From: Heliocidaris erythrogramma
Lineage: Eukaryota > Echinodermata > Echinoidea > Camarodonta > Echinometridae
DNA: 64,000 nucleotides
Reading direction: 5' to 3'
Assembly (NCBI GenBank): GCA_025617745.1
Contig: CM046866.1
Location: 13,089,725-13,153,724 of the forward strand
Below the pieces are notes generated by a model. It did no database searches, had not been told where the DNA came from, and saw nothing but the letters and a program-made list of their open reading frames with translations. Positions 13,001-28,000 of this stretch are shown piece after piece (positions within the stretch are counted from its first letter, which is position 1; each line of letters starts with the position of its first letter). Position numbers and translations under genes: made by a program.

Positions 13001-16000
13001 GCAGTACAGGTTGTATTGGTATAGTGGTCATATTTGTGGAATCAAGAAAGGTAAAAGTAGTAGTAATTGTTGTAGTAAGGGTTGTACAAGAAGTAAAAGT
13101 AGAAGTAGTAGATTATACAAGCTATTGGAGAGTAAGATGTTGTAGAAGGACATTTGAGAGAAGTACTAGTACATGTAGGTGTTTTTTTTTTAAATCAATG
13201 TTCATGGATATTGTAATTTTCCAAAATTGTTTTCAAATGTATTCTGGTAACTTATATCATTCAGATATCATTCAGAACAGTCATGCACTTGTAATGAGCA
13301 CAGTATTCGTAACACACACTGTAATAACAATTTGTCTGTTTCTATGAATGTTCTCGATCATCCAGGTTCCTCGACCCTGTCACGGGTCAACAACCAATTG
13401 CCGTCAAAGATCAGTCGGCCTGATGAAGCGTCCCGGAGTGGATGTGAAACGTCGCAAGCTAAAACTAAGCAAGTCCAGTTGACTTGTATTTAATATTCAA
13501 TTTGTCTGTTTGATCCCAAATCATACAGGTACATTGGAGGTCTCTATGGTCGCCTGATTGGCCTGACGATGGTGTCCATGTTTGGGGTCCAGACTGCGGA
13601 GTACTGGGCGTGGATGGATCCTGGAGCGTTCGCACTGATCGGTGCAGCCTCCTTCTTTGGGGGTGTTTCCAGGTTGACGATGTCTCTCACAGTGATCATG
13701 GTAAGAAACACTGCGGAGGATGTGTTATGTGGCATTTTGGAAGAAACAAATATTTCATGGTTGATAATGTAATCTGGGCATCGTTTCACCAAACTGTCAT
13801 AAGTACAAGTTCGCCGACAGCCCATTGAAACACACATTAATTTTGATACACGGGTTTCGATGGGATGTCGGCGAACTTGTACGTTTGATGAAACGCTACC
13901 CTGTTGCCTGGAAGCATGTGGTTTTTATTATGCCAGATGCAAAGGAAACTTTAGAGCAATAACATTTCAATTTCATTTTCAATGTATTATATGAAATCAT
14001 GAAATCATGAAATCATTCTAACATTTACAAACACGTGAGAATGTAGTACATTTAATATATTCATCATCACATGCTTTTAATTAAGAAAGAAAATACAACA
14101 AACCAGATCCTCTTCAGTGGAAGACTGCATTGATGAAAGTTGTCCTAACTAGTTCTTTAGAAGAATTTAGGGCAGGATGACCGTGAGAACTGAATAGTTC
14201 TTTTGAGTCTGAGACATCATACGCCTCTTCCGGCTAAAAGAAGATGTTCAATGTCAATTTCCGACAAGCCACTTCAGTGGATAATTGGATAGAATCTGTA
14301 AATACAAATGTACCCGTATCATGATGTATTATTATTGCTGTGTTAATAGATCATATAAATCTATTCATTTTTGTTCTCGACCAGATGGAGATCACCAATG
14401 ACATCCAATTCTTACTACCCATCATGGTAGCCATCATGGTTGCCAAGTGGGTGGGGGACTACCTGACCCATCCCCTCTACCACGCCCTCCTTGAGGTCAA
14501 GTGTATCCCATTCCTGGATGAGGAACCAGTCATCATGCATCAGGGGAAAAAGTGAGTCCCATATCTAACTCCATCTAATGTAGAATGTTTACTTAACACA
14601 AACATTTTGTTCCCTAATTCAGAAGCATTTTATAGTTAAGATTTATAGTTAATGTCTGTACAGTTGGAAAAAAAGTGAGTCCTATATCTAACCCAATCCG
14701 ATCTAGAATTTATGTTGGACCAAAAATGCATTTCCCAATTCAGAGGGGCTCTGTAGATGAAAGTTAGTGACTGTATAATAAGCCAGTTCGGGGTTACCGC
14801 ATGGTACAAATGACCCCAAATATCCACAGATATTTTAGACATGGAGGGTCCCTTTATGTGCACTTCAGAAAAATAACTCTGGGAGTGATAGAGGTGCCTC
14901 ATGAATAGCTTTTGTTTCCCCCTTTAAAAAGAATACTTCCACCTGGATATCATGGAATGCACCATTAGTGCATAATTGAATAATGATTACATGACATTCA
15001 TGAGCACATATCGAATATTAGTGTCAGTGGGTTTTAGAATTTGATACAGATGACCTTTATCTGCTCATGCTCAGATTGCATCTCCGAAGTGGCTTATTGT
15101 GTATGGTGGTGTTGTCAAGTTTTTTTCAACACGACTGGAAATGTGAATGCCATGGGTTCAAGCCCTAGCACAGCACTAATGCCCTCTCATTTGCCACTTC
15201 ATACCCAAGAGGGAAATAGGAACCTTGAAACATGTAGGTTGCCGGAAGCCACTTCATTGGCTTTCCTCATATGCCTTTCTGGGCCCTATTTCATAAAAAC
15301 TTGTTATCAATAACAAGTTGCAATAACTGTTACAAGCTACTGAAATCCTTGCATCTGATTGGCTGAGAGAGAATGTGTCATAGAAATGTGGCAGTTGTTT
15401 AATACTGATAACAAGTTTATGAAACAGGGCCCTGGTAGTGGTGATGGTGCACACATTTTGTGCTTCCTTGCTTGCATCTAATCACCAAATCACAATAACA
15501 AAATCGTAGTATTAATACAGATTACTATCAAGCAGTTTGTTGATTGAGATTGTGATTGTTATAAGACTTTAGATATTAGGCTTTTTCAATATATGTATCC
15601 GATGGCTTGACAAATCATTGTGTGACTGGCAGAAGGGGAATTAACATGCACATATGCCCTATAGCAAATTTCTGGTAACTCGCATCTAAGGTTTTGATTG
15701 CTCTATACATGTTATACCATTTTTTAATCATGACAGGGATTCCTCTCTTTATTGACTGATAAAAAATGTGAAAATGGATGGTAACTACCTAATTTTAGTA
15801 GTTTTGTATCAAATAAGCACATATCCTTGAAGTTACAGGTATTTTAATGCTACAACCTTCTGCTTTAATAACGCGGTAGTGTGTGCCCACGTTTAGCATA
15901 GCAGCACAGTGCCCATACACTCTTCTGCCACCTGTATGATGAATTATCTGGAACTGTTTTTGAAAAGCTGACGATTACAACATTTCTTTGGATTCAAATT

Positions 16001-19000
16001 AACAACTTACGTACATCAAGAGTTCACTTTCATTGTCTTTTTGTTTGGATAGTGTGAATTTAGAGTTATATAAGGCCAAGCACGCTATGGCATCCCCTGT
16101 CAGAACACTCCATCCGAGGGTCTCCGTGGAGGAGGCAGCAAAACTCCTGCTGGAGACGGAACATGGAGGTTATCCCGTCGTCAAGGGAGGAGATGATCCT
16201 AGCACCAAGAACCAGTTCTGGGGTATCCTTACAAGGTAGGATTTGAAGGTTTATTATTTCGGAATAGGTTGGAAATAATATGAGTATATAATGTATGGAG
16301 ATATATGCATGGAGATACATGCATATTTTATGTTCCGTAACTTTGCTCCGGGAAAGTGTGTTAAAGGCATTAGCCCGAATTCACAACACAGTTTTATCTA
16401 AAAACAATGTCTTCCCATAATGTTGAATGCAGTCATGATTTCATATTCCTCATTGGATGGATTAATTCATTGTCTTTGTCACCATTACTTTGCTTTGATG
16501 TCGTTTTGGAAGACAGTGAATTTACTTGTGTGGTGTTAGAACGGGTAAATTTATTATTCTTTTATACACCAAATCTCTTTTCTTTGTTTTCATGTCAGAA
16601 TTGAACTGCAAGTCATATTGTTGAACGAGCATCTCTTCCAGCCGTCAGCTGATTCCACGGCAGAAGATAATCAAGATAATCCTGAAGTTAATCCATTAGA
16701 TTACCAAAAGGTAAGACCTTTTTCGATCATATGTAATTCATTTGGAACATTGACCCCTGTACTTTCATTTTTTTTTCTCGCCCACAGAAAGGTGAAGTCA
16801 AGACTAAGGGATCTAAATGGGCTCCGTCCATCATCCGTCACAAATATTAGAGTTTACCTGCAAGACTTTCTTGTGACAAATAACTTTTTAACCATTAATC
16901 CAATTGTGACCAGACTTGAGTCAGAGATGCGCTTGGGGGACCTTCATGTCGTAGTGCTATCAAGGGTGACATGCTAAGGTCTATTAAAGGTTATTTGTTA
17001 AAGTTTACCTCCAAGACTCTTTTGTGACAAATAACTTGTCAACAGTTATTCCTATAATTGTGACCAAACTTGGGTCAGATATGCTCTTGGGGGGACCATC
17101 ACGTTATGGTGCTGTAGAGGGTCACATGCTAAAGTCAAAGGTCATTTGAGGTCATGTATCATTTTAGGTTAACTATAAGTTATTACCCACAAGACTCTTA
17201 TGACTCGTAACTTTGCATACACTGTTCCAAGCATAACCAAACTTCGGTCAGGGAAGCTCTTCGGCGGCATTTGTGATCACAGGTGGGCAAGCCACAATTT
17301 GGCTGTCGCCCTGTCTAACCTTTAGCCCATCATGTATATCATGTGTAAAATTCATGAGTTATATTTGTTGTTTCCATCATATTTTTCTTCATTTCAGTCT
17401 TATCTTTCCATTGTTTCATTTGACATTTTTGAAAGACAGTGAATTGGCCACAATAGGAATAACTGTTGACATATAGGTAATGAAGGCTTACTGACTTACC
17501 AGTGAGTTGTCTTTCAACCTTAATGTGTAGTTTTTAGATGAATGAACCATTTTTTTTCAAATTTGCTATTGGAACTTTTCTACCATCCATTTTATGAACA
17601 GTACTGACCTTTAACCTTCAACTTTTACTGCCATGCAGTCTCACTGTATGACATTAGACTTCTGCATACCTGGGTGAACTATTTTGATGGGATGGTATTA
17701 CAACGTCATCTGCCATATTATCTTGATTCTTCACTCAGATCTATAATAATGACAGTGAAATCTGTCTATAAAGACCGCTCAAGGGAGACAAGAAAAGCAG
17801 TCTTTATTAGCAGGTGGTATTTATGTACAGGTTCGTTTAATACACGTTTCAATGAGAAACACTTTTCAAGGGAAACAAAAATTGTGGTCTTTATAGACAG
17901 GTGGTCTTTCTATACAGGTTGTCGCTAAAGCAGGTTGGACTGTACAAATATGGTCTTTTTTACCCAGGGTAGCCTCATCGGTATTTATTATATCTGCTCT
18001 TCCCGAGAGCCCTGTTGTTATTATTACCCCAGCATTGCCTGGTACCCATTTAATACACCCTTGTTTTGAGGGGGGGGGCAAATGTGGATAAAGGAACTTG
18101 TGCAAGGATTGAACCCATGACATTTCATCGTCTACTGAGAGCCAAAAGGGCGTTAATGCTGTGTTAAAGTATATGAGTTAACGCCCTTCTGGCTCCAAAC
18201 AGACGACATGCAAGTCAACAGCCTTCACCAATACGCCATGCTGCTCCCACTCTTGTTTGGTTTCTCATGGTATCAGGATTCCATAATTGAACTTTGACCT
18301 TTCCTTTGTGTTTGACCTTTAGCTGAGGCTAGATCATCTCAAGGATAAAAGGTCAGCAGACATCCTGTTCCAGTCATACGCAGAGGATGAAAGATATCAG
18401 AACATGTTCGTAAACCTGGTAAGAAGAGCACTTTGAGATGCAGACAAGCAATTACTTAGAATTGACCACCAATATATATGTCATCCTTTATTTTGATATC
18501 ATCATAGCCTATGCCAATACGTGGAACATTATGAATTTATATATATATATATATATATATATCTCCTCTAATAATAAAAATAATAATAATAAATAAAATT
18601 GATATTGCGCTTTAATAATATAATGTTTCTAAGCGCAGAAGTAGTATTATTACCTTGGCTTTAGCCCAGCTGCCCTATAAGGCGCTAAAAGCATTCAAAG
18701 AATAAATTCCTACCAGGTACCCATTTACTACACCTGGGTGGAGAGTGGCAAATGTAGATTAATGTCTTGCCAAAGGACATTAGTGCCGCGGCGGGACTCA
18801 AACCACGAACCATGAGATCCACAGTCCGGTGACATATCCACAAGACCACGGCACCTCTACGTATTATGGACATCAGTATAACCAAGGAAAATACAATGAA
18901 GAGTGAAATTTAGTTAGTGTTTTTAATGTATTGTCTGTTGAGAGTCCTTCTGGCTCACAACAGATGATATCATCTCAATTTATCAGATGCCATATGCCAA

Positions 19001-22000
19001 AGAAATGTAGGTTTCTGTTCAAGCAATGATTATCCAAGTTATTCTGAAATACTGACTTTCTATAATTGCTTAATGATCTCTCTCAGATGGTAGTGATGGT
19101 ATCATTTATCATGTATGTGTTCATGCAGATGATTTATAGAATTGTTGCATGGTTTTCAAGTTGGTAATCGTTTGGATACGATTGGTTTCGGTATGACATT
19201 CATTTGCCTTCGATCCCAACCCAAGGCTTTGGTGTTGAACAGGTTAACGTCAACTTACATGTACAATTTTATTTGAAGCTCAGTAGAATTTATGTTTGGC
19301 TGACATCTTCATGCTACATGAAACTTTGTTATTTAGATTTTATCTTTCAATGTGTTTCCTTGCTATACAATGGCAATATTATTTACTATGTTACTATCTT
19401 ACTAACAAAATTTAAGGTTGGTAGAAGCTTATACCTGCAATTGTATGATTACCCCCAGCCGATGAAAGTTTTCTGTATGTTACTTTTGTTTCTTGATGTT
19501 TTCATTATGATGTCATTAATTTTGTACAAACTTTGTAAAAACAAACATTATCAGCTTTTTAGCTGTAAGTCTTGTGTTTTTTTAATAAACCATTACAATT
19601 CCATAAATATATCGTGTAAATTTATCAGATGCCGTACGTGAACCAGTCGGCGCCTTGTATCCCGGACTACTTCTCTCTCCATCGGACCTACATCATTTTC
19701 CGCACGCTGGGTCTCCGTCATCTAACCGTGGTGGACGCCCAGAACCAGGTCTTGGGCATCATCACGAGGAAGGACCTCATGGGCTTCAGGATGGAGGAGA
19801 AACTGGACGCCATTCTTCATCCGTCGTCGGCGTCCCTCAACAATGGCGTCTCCTCGCAAGAGAACTCCAACGTTGAGCTTTCAGATGTAAGTCATATATA
19901 GGTTAGATGTGCTGTGACTAACAGGACATTGTTCTTAATGTGAGGGACTGCAGATCAGAATTCATTCCATGTGAGTTAGGTTTCATTGTACTGTTACTAA
20001 CAGAACATTGTTTTGTATGAGTGGGACTACAGAAGAGAATTTGAATCTTGAGACAAAAGTAAAGGACTATGGAACATAGGTCATAATTTTTCAGTGTAAG
20101 TGAACTTTAACTTCAAGAGGTAGTGACCAATAAAGCATATTTATTTCATTCTGTGGGACAATGGCTCAAAATTTAGACGTATGTGAAGTGAAGTCAACAC
20201 GGCATTTTTTTGGTATGGGACGGGTCTATTGAAGAAAAAAACAACCCCATAATATTCATAGGTTGCCTTCGAAATTCCCAAAGCTCATTAATCTGGTGTG
20301 CGTTTATGTAATATACTTTATCACATCACATTCATATGTGTCTAAGCCGATTTTTTTTGTTGTATCGGTAAACTTGTAGATTCTCTGTGCATAAAGAAAC
20401 TTTATATCATGAGTGCAACTATTCGCTAAAATGAACAAGATATTGCTTTATATATTTTTGTACCTTTCTGTATTGCTATTAGAGACAATCAATTGGTTTA
20501 TATTAATAACAAGATCATGTCAGTAGGTTGCAGTCTATCTCAGATGTAAAGCGGTGATGAACAAACTCATAACACTACACTATTAATGAGCATGCTGGAA
20601 TTTCTTTCTACCAGTATACATTTACCACACCTTGTGGTCTTGTCTGGCAAATGTAGATTAATATCCTGCCACGAGCACTACACTATACAGGATTTGTACA
20701 GTACATGGTGTTAAAACTGCACTTGTCTATATGCATGTACGTGCCACTGGATTTTTGCGAAGCTATCTAACATTTACTAACTTTTCTCTTGTCTAACTTC
20801 TCACACATTTTTTTTAACTGTGTAACTTCTTAACTGCATGATTCTAAAACTGGGGGGTGTTTCATAAAGCTGTTCGTAAAGTTACGCACGACTTTACGAA
20901 CGACTGGAACATGTTCTTGGGTGCTGTACTAATCAGATTCTCAATCATTTAGCATAAGAACTGATCACCAGTCGTTCGTAAAGTCGTGCGTAACTTACAA
21001 ACAGCTTTATGAAACACCCCCCAGGACTTTGTCATTTTAGAAATGTTGCACCGACAGTTTCATTACAGTAGTGCAATATTAGGATCAAAAGATGTTACAT
21101 GCTTTTCAAACTCTTTGGCCCGTATTCACAAAGGAGGTTTAAACCATGGGTAAGGTTTAAAGCTCAGTAAGCATACTAAAATAAGCGCACATTGTCCATG
21201 CACGCGCTCAAAGAAAATATATGATTGGATGAGATTCCGTGCGCACGTACGCTTAAAAAACCCTTTGTGAATTCGGGCCTTTTTGGTGTTCGGAAAAATT
21301 TGTTAGTTGCTGATGTGTCTACCTGTGAGCCAGTTCGTAATTAGTAGCTGGAACAAATGACCCCCGATTATCTGTTTTGATGGACACACTTCTTGTTTAA
21401 AATTATAATGGCATGCGCACCTTGGTAAAGCAGACTCTGTCAGCATAGAAGTCATTTGTGCTTTGTATCGATGACCTTTGTCTGCCCACATGATCAATTG
21501 TAATTACGAACTGGCTTATTCTTTTATCTAACTTCTCACTTAATATTGTGCATGATTCTAATACTACACTTTAACATCATAAAAAATGTTTTGCTTAAAC
21601 ATGTTTTTATTGTACTGCAATACTGCACTCCCGCAATAGTAGATGTACCAATGGGCTATTCGGCATACTCTTTATAATAAAGAGTTTGGAATATCATATT
21701 GAGAATACATTCCTGACTTTAATTATAAGCAATTTTAATAATTTTCAGTATTGTACTTCTGCAGTTGAAGTAGTGCTGTGGGGAAACACAAATTTAAAAA
21801 AAAATGCTATTGTGATCATAAAATACTTGCTCATTCTTGCTCCAGTTGAAATGCCTACACATTTCAACTGAATATTTTAAACTTCATTTAAACATGAAGA
21901 ATCACATTTGAACCTGTGCAACAAGCAGTGATTGGGCTTTGACTTTGTTTTCATATTTTTAAAACCAGCAGTCAGTATTTGTCATGTACCTCTATTCTTC

Positions 22001-25000
22001 TCTAAGTCGAGACAATAAATAATCTCATTATATGTTCTGTCTACTTTCCTAGTACTTAAACTTTTGGTCTTGTGTACTGTATATTCACCAATCTGTATGA
22101 GATACACTGCTCTATATTTAACAAATAATAAATATATCTGTGCTATGCAAATAGTAGAAATGGAAAAAAACACCACGTGTATAATACCTTGTTTCTTTTC
22201 TTCTGTACTGTCATATTTTTAATGGAATTAGGTTAAATTGACATAAACAAATTTTCTCATAACTGTTCAGTAATCTTGCTTGCATGGGAAAATACATCCT
22301 TCATTGTTTTTTGTGTTTTCTATTGTTTTTTTAATTTTTGTTTCACTAGCTTCCATTGTTATCTACATTTGTAAACCCCTAAACAATAACACTTCATTTT
22401 TGAACGGCAAAGATAAGATGGAGTTCTGGTATATGGATAAAAAGTAATTTGTGAGCTTTCTCATTCTTTTTTTTTAGGTCAAATTTAGAAGAGTTCCATA
22501 GTTAGAAAGGTCCCCTGAAAAAGAATGCTATTCAAATGCCCTTCACTTAGGAATATGACAAGAAATATCTGAAATGTTTCTACAAGACTTTCATGCTTCA
22601 TTTTTTGTGTAGTCCCACATACCAATTTCTGCGTGCTGTTTGCTGTACATGTATGTGATTTTCAGCGAGATTTTGTCAATTTGTTCAAAACCACAAAATA
22701 CACAGTTCTTTCCTGTGTACTGCATTACCTACCTTTCTCAATTGTTCTATTGCATTGCAGTCATGTGACCAGCACTCGTCATTAACACCTCATGATCTTT
22801 AAAACCCAAAGCTTGCACCTCACCTCTAATCCATATAGTGAGCACCTGACACACAAAAAAAAGTTTCACTGAAAATGACTGAATGCTTGAATTTATGACA
22901 ATTTTGGAACACAAAATATAAGGTATATATTAAAGTAATGAGACACCATGAAATAGCACAAAATGGCAAGGAAAGATCTTTTCCGACAAAAGTGAAAAAC
23001 AGTACATTTCATTGTACTTGTTTATCTAATGTGAAATCAGACCTCACCGATAACAAGATTTTTCGTTAAAGGTTCACCCTACAGCTGCCCTGCTACGAGC
23101 ATACTTACACGCACACACAACATAGTAGGGTCTACCTTTGATTAAAAATCTCATTATCGTTAGTGGCAAGGTCTAACCAACCCTTATAATGAATCTGTTC
23201 GCATGTTTTCTGTCCTTCTCATATATTTCAATTTGTCTCAAGAACCCACATAATCTTTGGCAGCTAAAATTCTAATCAACCAATGGCTTCACAATATTGA
23301 TGCATTGGAGGAGACAAGCATTTAGCCTCAATTCCACTCACTTCCCTTAGAAACAATGTAAGTCAATAAAACGGAACCCCATATTCAACCCTATATATGT
23401 GAGAAAGGAAGTAAAATTGATGAAATATATTAGTTGATGATATAATCTTTTATTTGATAGGCTGTGGATTGTGGATGGCTGAACAATGGCCATGTTTGAG
23501 AAGCATGTCAAAATCTCCTTTGCCCAAGTTTGGGATAAATGGTGATCAGGGGTTTTGTCAGTGATTTTTACTGCCAAATTTGCTCTCAGCCAATCAGATG
23601 CAAGGATTTCAGTAGCTTATAACAGTTGTCGGTAAAAAATCACTGACAAAACGCTTGATGAAACGCTCCCCAGGAGTTAATTTCATAATGTGTGAGTGCA
23701 TTCAATTGGAATGTAGGCCATTCAACCATACATTGGGCTGACCATCCAGTTTATTCAAAACTTGGGCAGAGCCAAATTTGACATGAAGGGAAAATGTTAT
23801 TGTCATGGGAAGGGTTTCATCAAGCGTTTTGTCAGTGATTTTTACCGACAACTGTTATAAGCTACTGAAATCCTTGCATCTGATTGGCCGAGAGCAAATT
23901 TGTCAGTAAAATTCGCTGACAAAACCCTTGATGAAACGCTCCCCGGATTTTATTGATCAAAGTGTCAAATTAAAGAACACATGATGGGTTACACTGCAAG
24001 TATTTTGGAATAGATATATATGTATTGATTGCAACAATATTAAGGGTTGAATATGGGTTTCTTTTTATTGGCTCACACTGTCCCAGTCTCCAATAGTGAA
24101 ACCCTGAAATTAGTGATATTACTAAATTTGTAGGTGTATAAAAATGGCCTTCAGTTACTAGTCATATGTAGCAAACATACCCAGCTTGAAGATAGATAAT
24201 AGTGATGATGATGATGGTGATGATGATGAATAATGATCGTTGACAATGATGCTGATGACCATAATCGTGACAATGGCAACGACAGCAACAACAATGACGA
24301 TTATAATGTGGTCTTGTTGACAGATGGTTGCCTCATAAGTACTAATGCTGGTCTTCATTAGGGCCCTGCATTCATATGATGATGATCATGATGATTGGCT
24401 AAATAGACCAAATAAAATATGCCCCAAAAAGCAAAGGATTTCTCAAAATTGTCAATGGAGTATATTTTGTGAATAAATGAGTAAAATGAAATTATTAGCA
24501 TACCACCCACGTTGCTTAAGATTCCTGTAGATGACATAGATGACAAGATAGTGGCCAATAGAAATTCAAATAGCCATTATTTGTTGCTTTGGAAAGTGCT
24601 ATTAAAGACGGTTCCAAATTCAGATATCAAAAACTTTATGCAAGAGAAATACAAAAAAAAAAGAAAGCAGTTTTTAGTACTATATAAATGCTTTTCAAAA
24701 CTACTGTTATACTTGCCCAGTTTTGTAATAATGACACCATGAATCATAAAGAACCATTAAAAATGAATATTGTGTGTGGCTGTTGAAATTCACAGCACAC
24801 TTTAACCACAAGTGTATCAAAATTTATACCAGCGTGAGTCTGCATCCTTTGGACTTCTTTTTGTGCATAAAAGTTTTGGGCACCAGAAGTTAGGAAATCC
24901 CTAAATGCGCAAGGAAGGCTATGCCATTGTTATTGTTATTATGCTTTTGTTTTTTTGGTTGATGATTTGTCTGCAACCTTACAAGACGAACTTGGGAGTT

Positions 25001-28000
25001 TCCCGGCATACGTCATCATCTCTGGAGTTGAAGTTGGTGAGGTGATGCTCATTAGAATTAAATAACAGGTGGAAAACAGAAGAAGACCCTCAACAAGTAG
25101 GAAAACAGCAAAGCAATGTGCGTCATTTATGAGTTCCTTACGTTCACATGTGTGAAAACAATGAAGGGAAGAAAAAGAAAAAAGCACAGACTACAATTGA
25201 CCTTCATTGAGTTTATGAGAGTTGTAGAGATTCTTAAATGACGTAGAGTGACGTAAATCTAGTATTATGCCCTTTGTGGAATCTGTACGAGCACTGCAAA
25301 GTCAATTTTTATGCCTCCGCCCACCGAAGGTGGGTGCCGGAGCCATTTTGTTTCCGGGTTGTCCGTCCGTCTGTCTGTCCCATTTTCTATTTCACGATAA
25401 CTTAAGAACTATTTGGCGTATCACCTTCAGACTTTGCTCATGTATACATATGGGAGGGGCAATAGTCTGATTATTTACATTTTTAGGTCATGAGGTCAAA
25501 GGTCACAGGTCATTGCGTATATGAAAATGGCTTGTTGTGTTTTCACATTAGCTTAAGAACCATTTGGTGAATCAACTTCAAACTTGGCTCATGTATGCAT
25601 ATGATAGAGTTGATTATCTGATTAGATTTTGGGGCCACTAGGTCAAAGGTCACAGGTCATTGTATGTACGAAAATGGATTGTTCTTGTTATAACTTAAGA
25701 ACCATTTGGCAAATCAATTTCAAACTTGGCTCATGTATGCATAAGGGAGTGATGATGATCTGAGTTGATTTTGGGGTTCAAAGGTCACAAAGGTCACAGA
25801 GGTCAGCATTATATACCTGGAAATAGATGGTTCTCACAGTAACTTGAGCACAGTTGGACATTTTAACTTCAAACTTGGTACATGTATGCATACTAGGGTG
25901 ACAGTGATCTGATTAGATTAAATTCAGCCATATGGCAACTCTGCTTGTGATCTATAACCCCATGAACCACGTGGCATATCAGCTTTAACGAGTGATAAAA
26001 AATTTTATCAAATTTTTTTTCGAACAAATTTTTTAAAAATCAACATAATTGTGCAAAATATTTCTGATCTGGCAAAGGCGGAGGCATAAATTTTGACTGC
26101 GCGCAGTCGCGAATTCATCTAGTTTCCTCCTGCATTTCTTTTGCAGTGTGACTCAAAGGTCATGAATGTAATAATCTCCAGAGTCGTAATAGTAAGAGGA
26201 TACACCATGATTATGTTAAACTTTTGGATGTAGTGAAATAGTTTTCCTGAAAATTTCTTTGTAAAATTGGGACTTGGGATACAAAACTAAGGAAAATGAG
26301 GAAAATGAAATGCTGTAGCAGACAACCACCATCATTCTGAATTATTTTTCACCCTTCGTTAGCGTATTTTTCGACTTGAAGAGGGCAAAACTTTACATAG
26401 GCTCGTGATTGTATTTTTGCTAGTTATTGATTAAAATCAAAATATGTATTGGAGAGAGATGGGGAGAGAGGAAGGGAGAAAGAAAGAGTGGGAATGGAGA
26501 GAAAGAGAGACAGACGGAGACAGAAACAGAGAAATCTATATGATCTCTTACATCCTGATGCAAAAAAGAACAACTAAATAAAAATAAACATGAGAAAGCA
26601 AAGAGAAAGAAAGAGAAATTACGGTAAATGTAAGAGTCCAATGAAGGTGAAATACATGTATTGCTAAAGATTTTTTTTGAACGCAAACCAAAATAAGGTT
26701 GGATTATCAATTGAGTAGAATGAATGGATTCGTCTATGTAGTCAGTTAGTAGAGAATAGCAAGGTTGAAAGTTTGTTTTGTTTTGATGCAGGATGTAAAT
26801 CTTCTTCTTTAAGTGGCTGTTGATTCTTACTCTTAAAGGGAAATCCAACCTTAATAGCAAGTTGCTTTGAAAGAAAGAGGAAAAATCAGAGAGGCAGATT
26901 GGTGAAAGTTTGAACGAAATCGGACAAGCAATAAGAAAGTTATGAATTTTTGAAAGTTGTAATCACTGTACATATGGGAATTTCTAATTGGCCGAATATG
27001 TAATGTCACTGTGATGTAGCTGTGGACAACTCCTCCATTCGCTCCAACACACAAAATGACTAAAATGTCACTTTTTTCAAAATGTATTACTTGGTAGGAT
27101 CTTTTTCTTTCATGAGAACTTATAACAATATGTTATCTCCAATATATTTTGAGTACTGCCCTGAGGGTAAAAGCGCCTCGAAGACAACCGCAAATTAATG
27201 ATATTTTTGTGCATGACAAACGGAAGAGTTGTCCACAAAAATGTCACAATCGACTCACCAAATTGCCAATTTGAGGTTCGCATAGATGTAGTGATCCATT
27301 TTTCAAACATCCATAACTTTCTTAGTCCTTGTCCGATTTCTTTCAAACTTTCACCTTCCTGTTTTTCTTATTTTTATGCTTTCACACAAATCATCTTATT
27401 ACCAAGGTTGGATTGCACTTTAATTTCTTTACTCTTTTTCAACCAAAGGAAACTGGTAATGATGTGGGCTGACTTATTTGTCTGTACTTACATTTCATGT
27501 CTTTATTATTTTTTTTTCAACGTAAGGACACAGGTATTGATGTGAGGCTAATCCGGATATCATGAAGATGATTTCAAGAATCATGTGATCACATTTGAAA
27601 GAAACTATTTCAAAGCAATTGGGAAAGGTTGATGATGTAGTAAATCATCAAAACAATCTTGTTGAAGGTCACATACACTGCACACAAAAATGTATATATA
27701 GGACTACACATGTGTGTGGCATGAAAGTTTGGTCCAAACTTATCAGCTGTTTTTCTTCATATTTGAATTAGGGGGGAATTTGAAGAGCAATTCTTCTAAA
27801 CTTACATGAAAAGAATGAGAAAGCTCACAAATTACTTTCCAAATTTACCAGAACGCATTCTTCTCCTTAACATCAGAATGAAAAGGAAAACCTTCATTTA
27901 GCATTAGCTTTGTCAGTCAAATATTGGACACACTTTATTACAGTTCCTCACAATGTCATTATACACATTTCCAACCATGGAATCTTTGAAATGACACAAG

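Noticed and set aside
12853-13347. 164-codon plus-strand frame in intron 10
   Set aside because: It is low-complexity Val/Ile-rich sequence from an AGT-rich intron stretch, without domain or acceptor.
22478-22501. Alternative last CLC exon (VKFRRVP then TAG) after a strong T-tract acceptor
   Set aside because: It is in phase with exon 16, but the acceptor and exon lie in a dispersed repeat with an inverted copy at 27770-27890, and the peptide has no family support. Kept only as a decoy.
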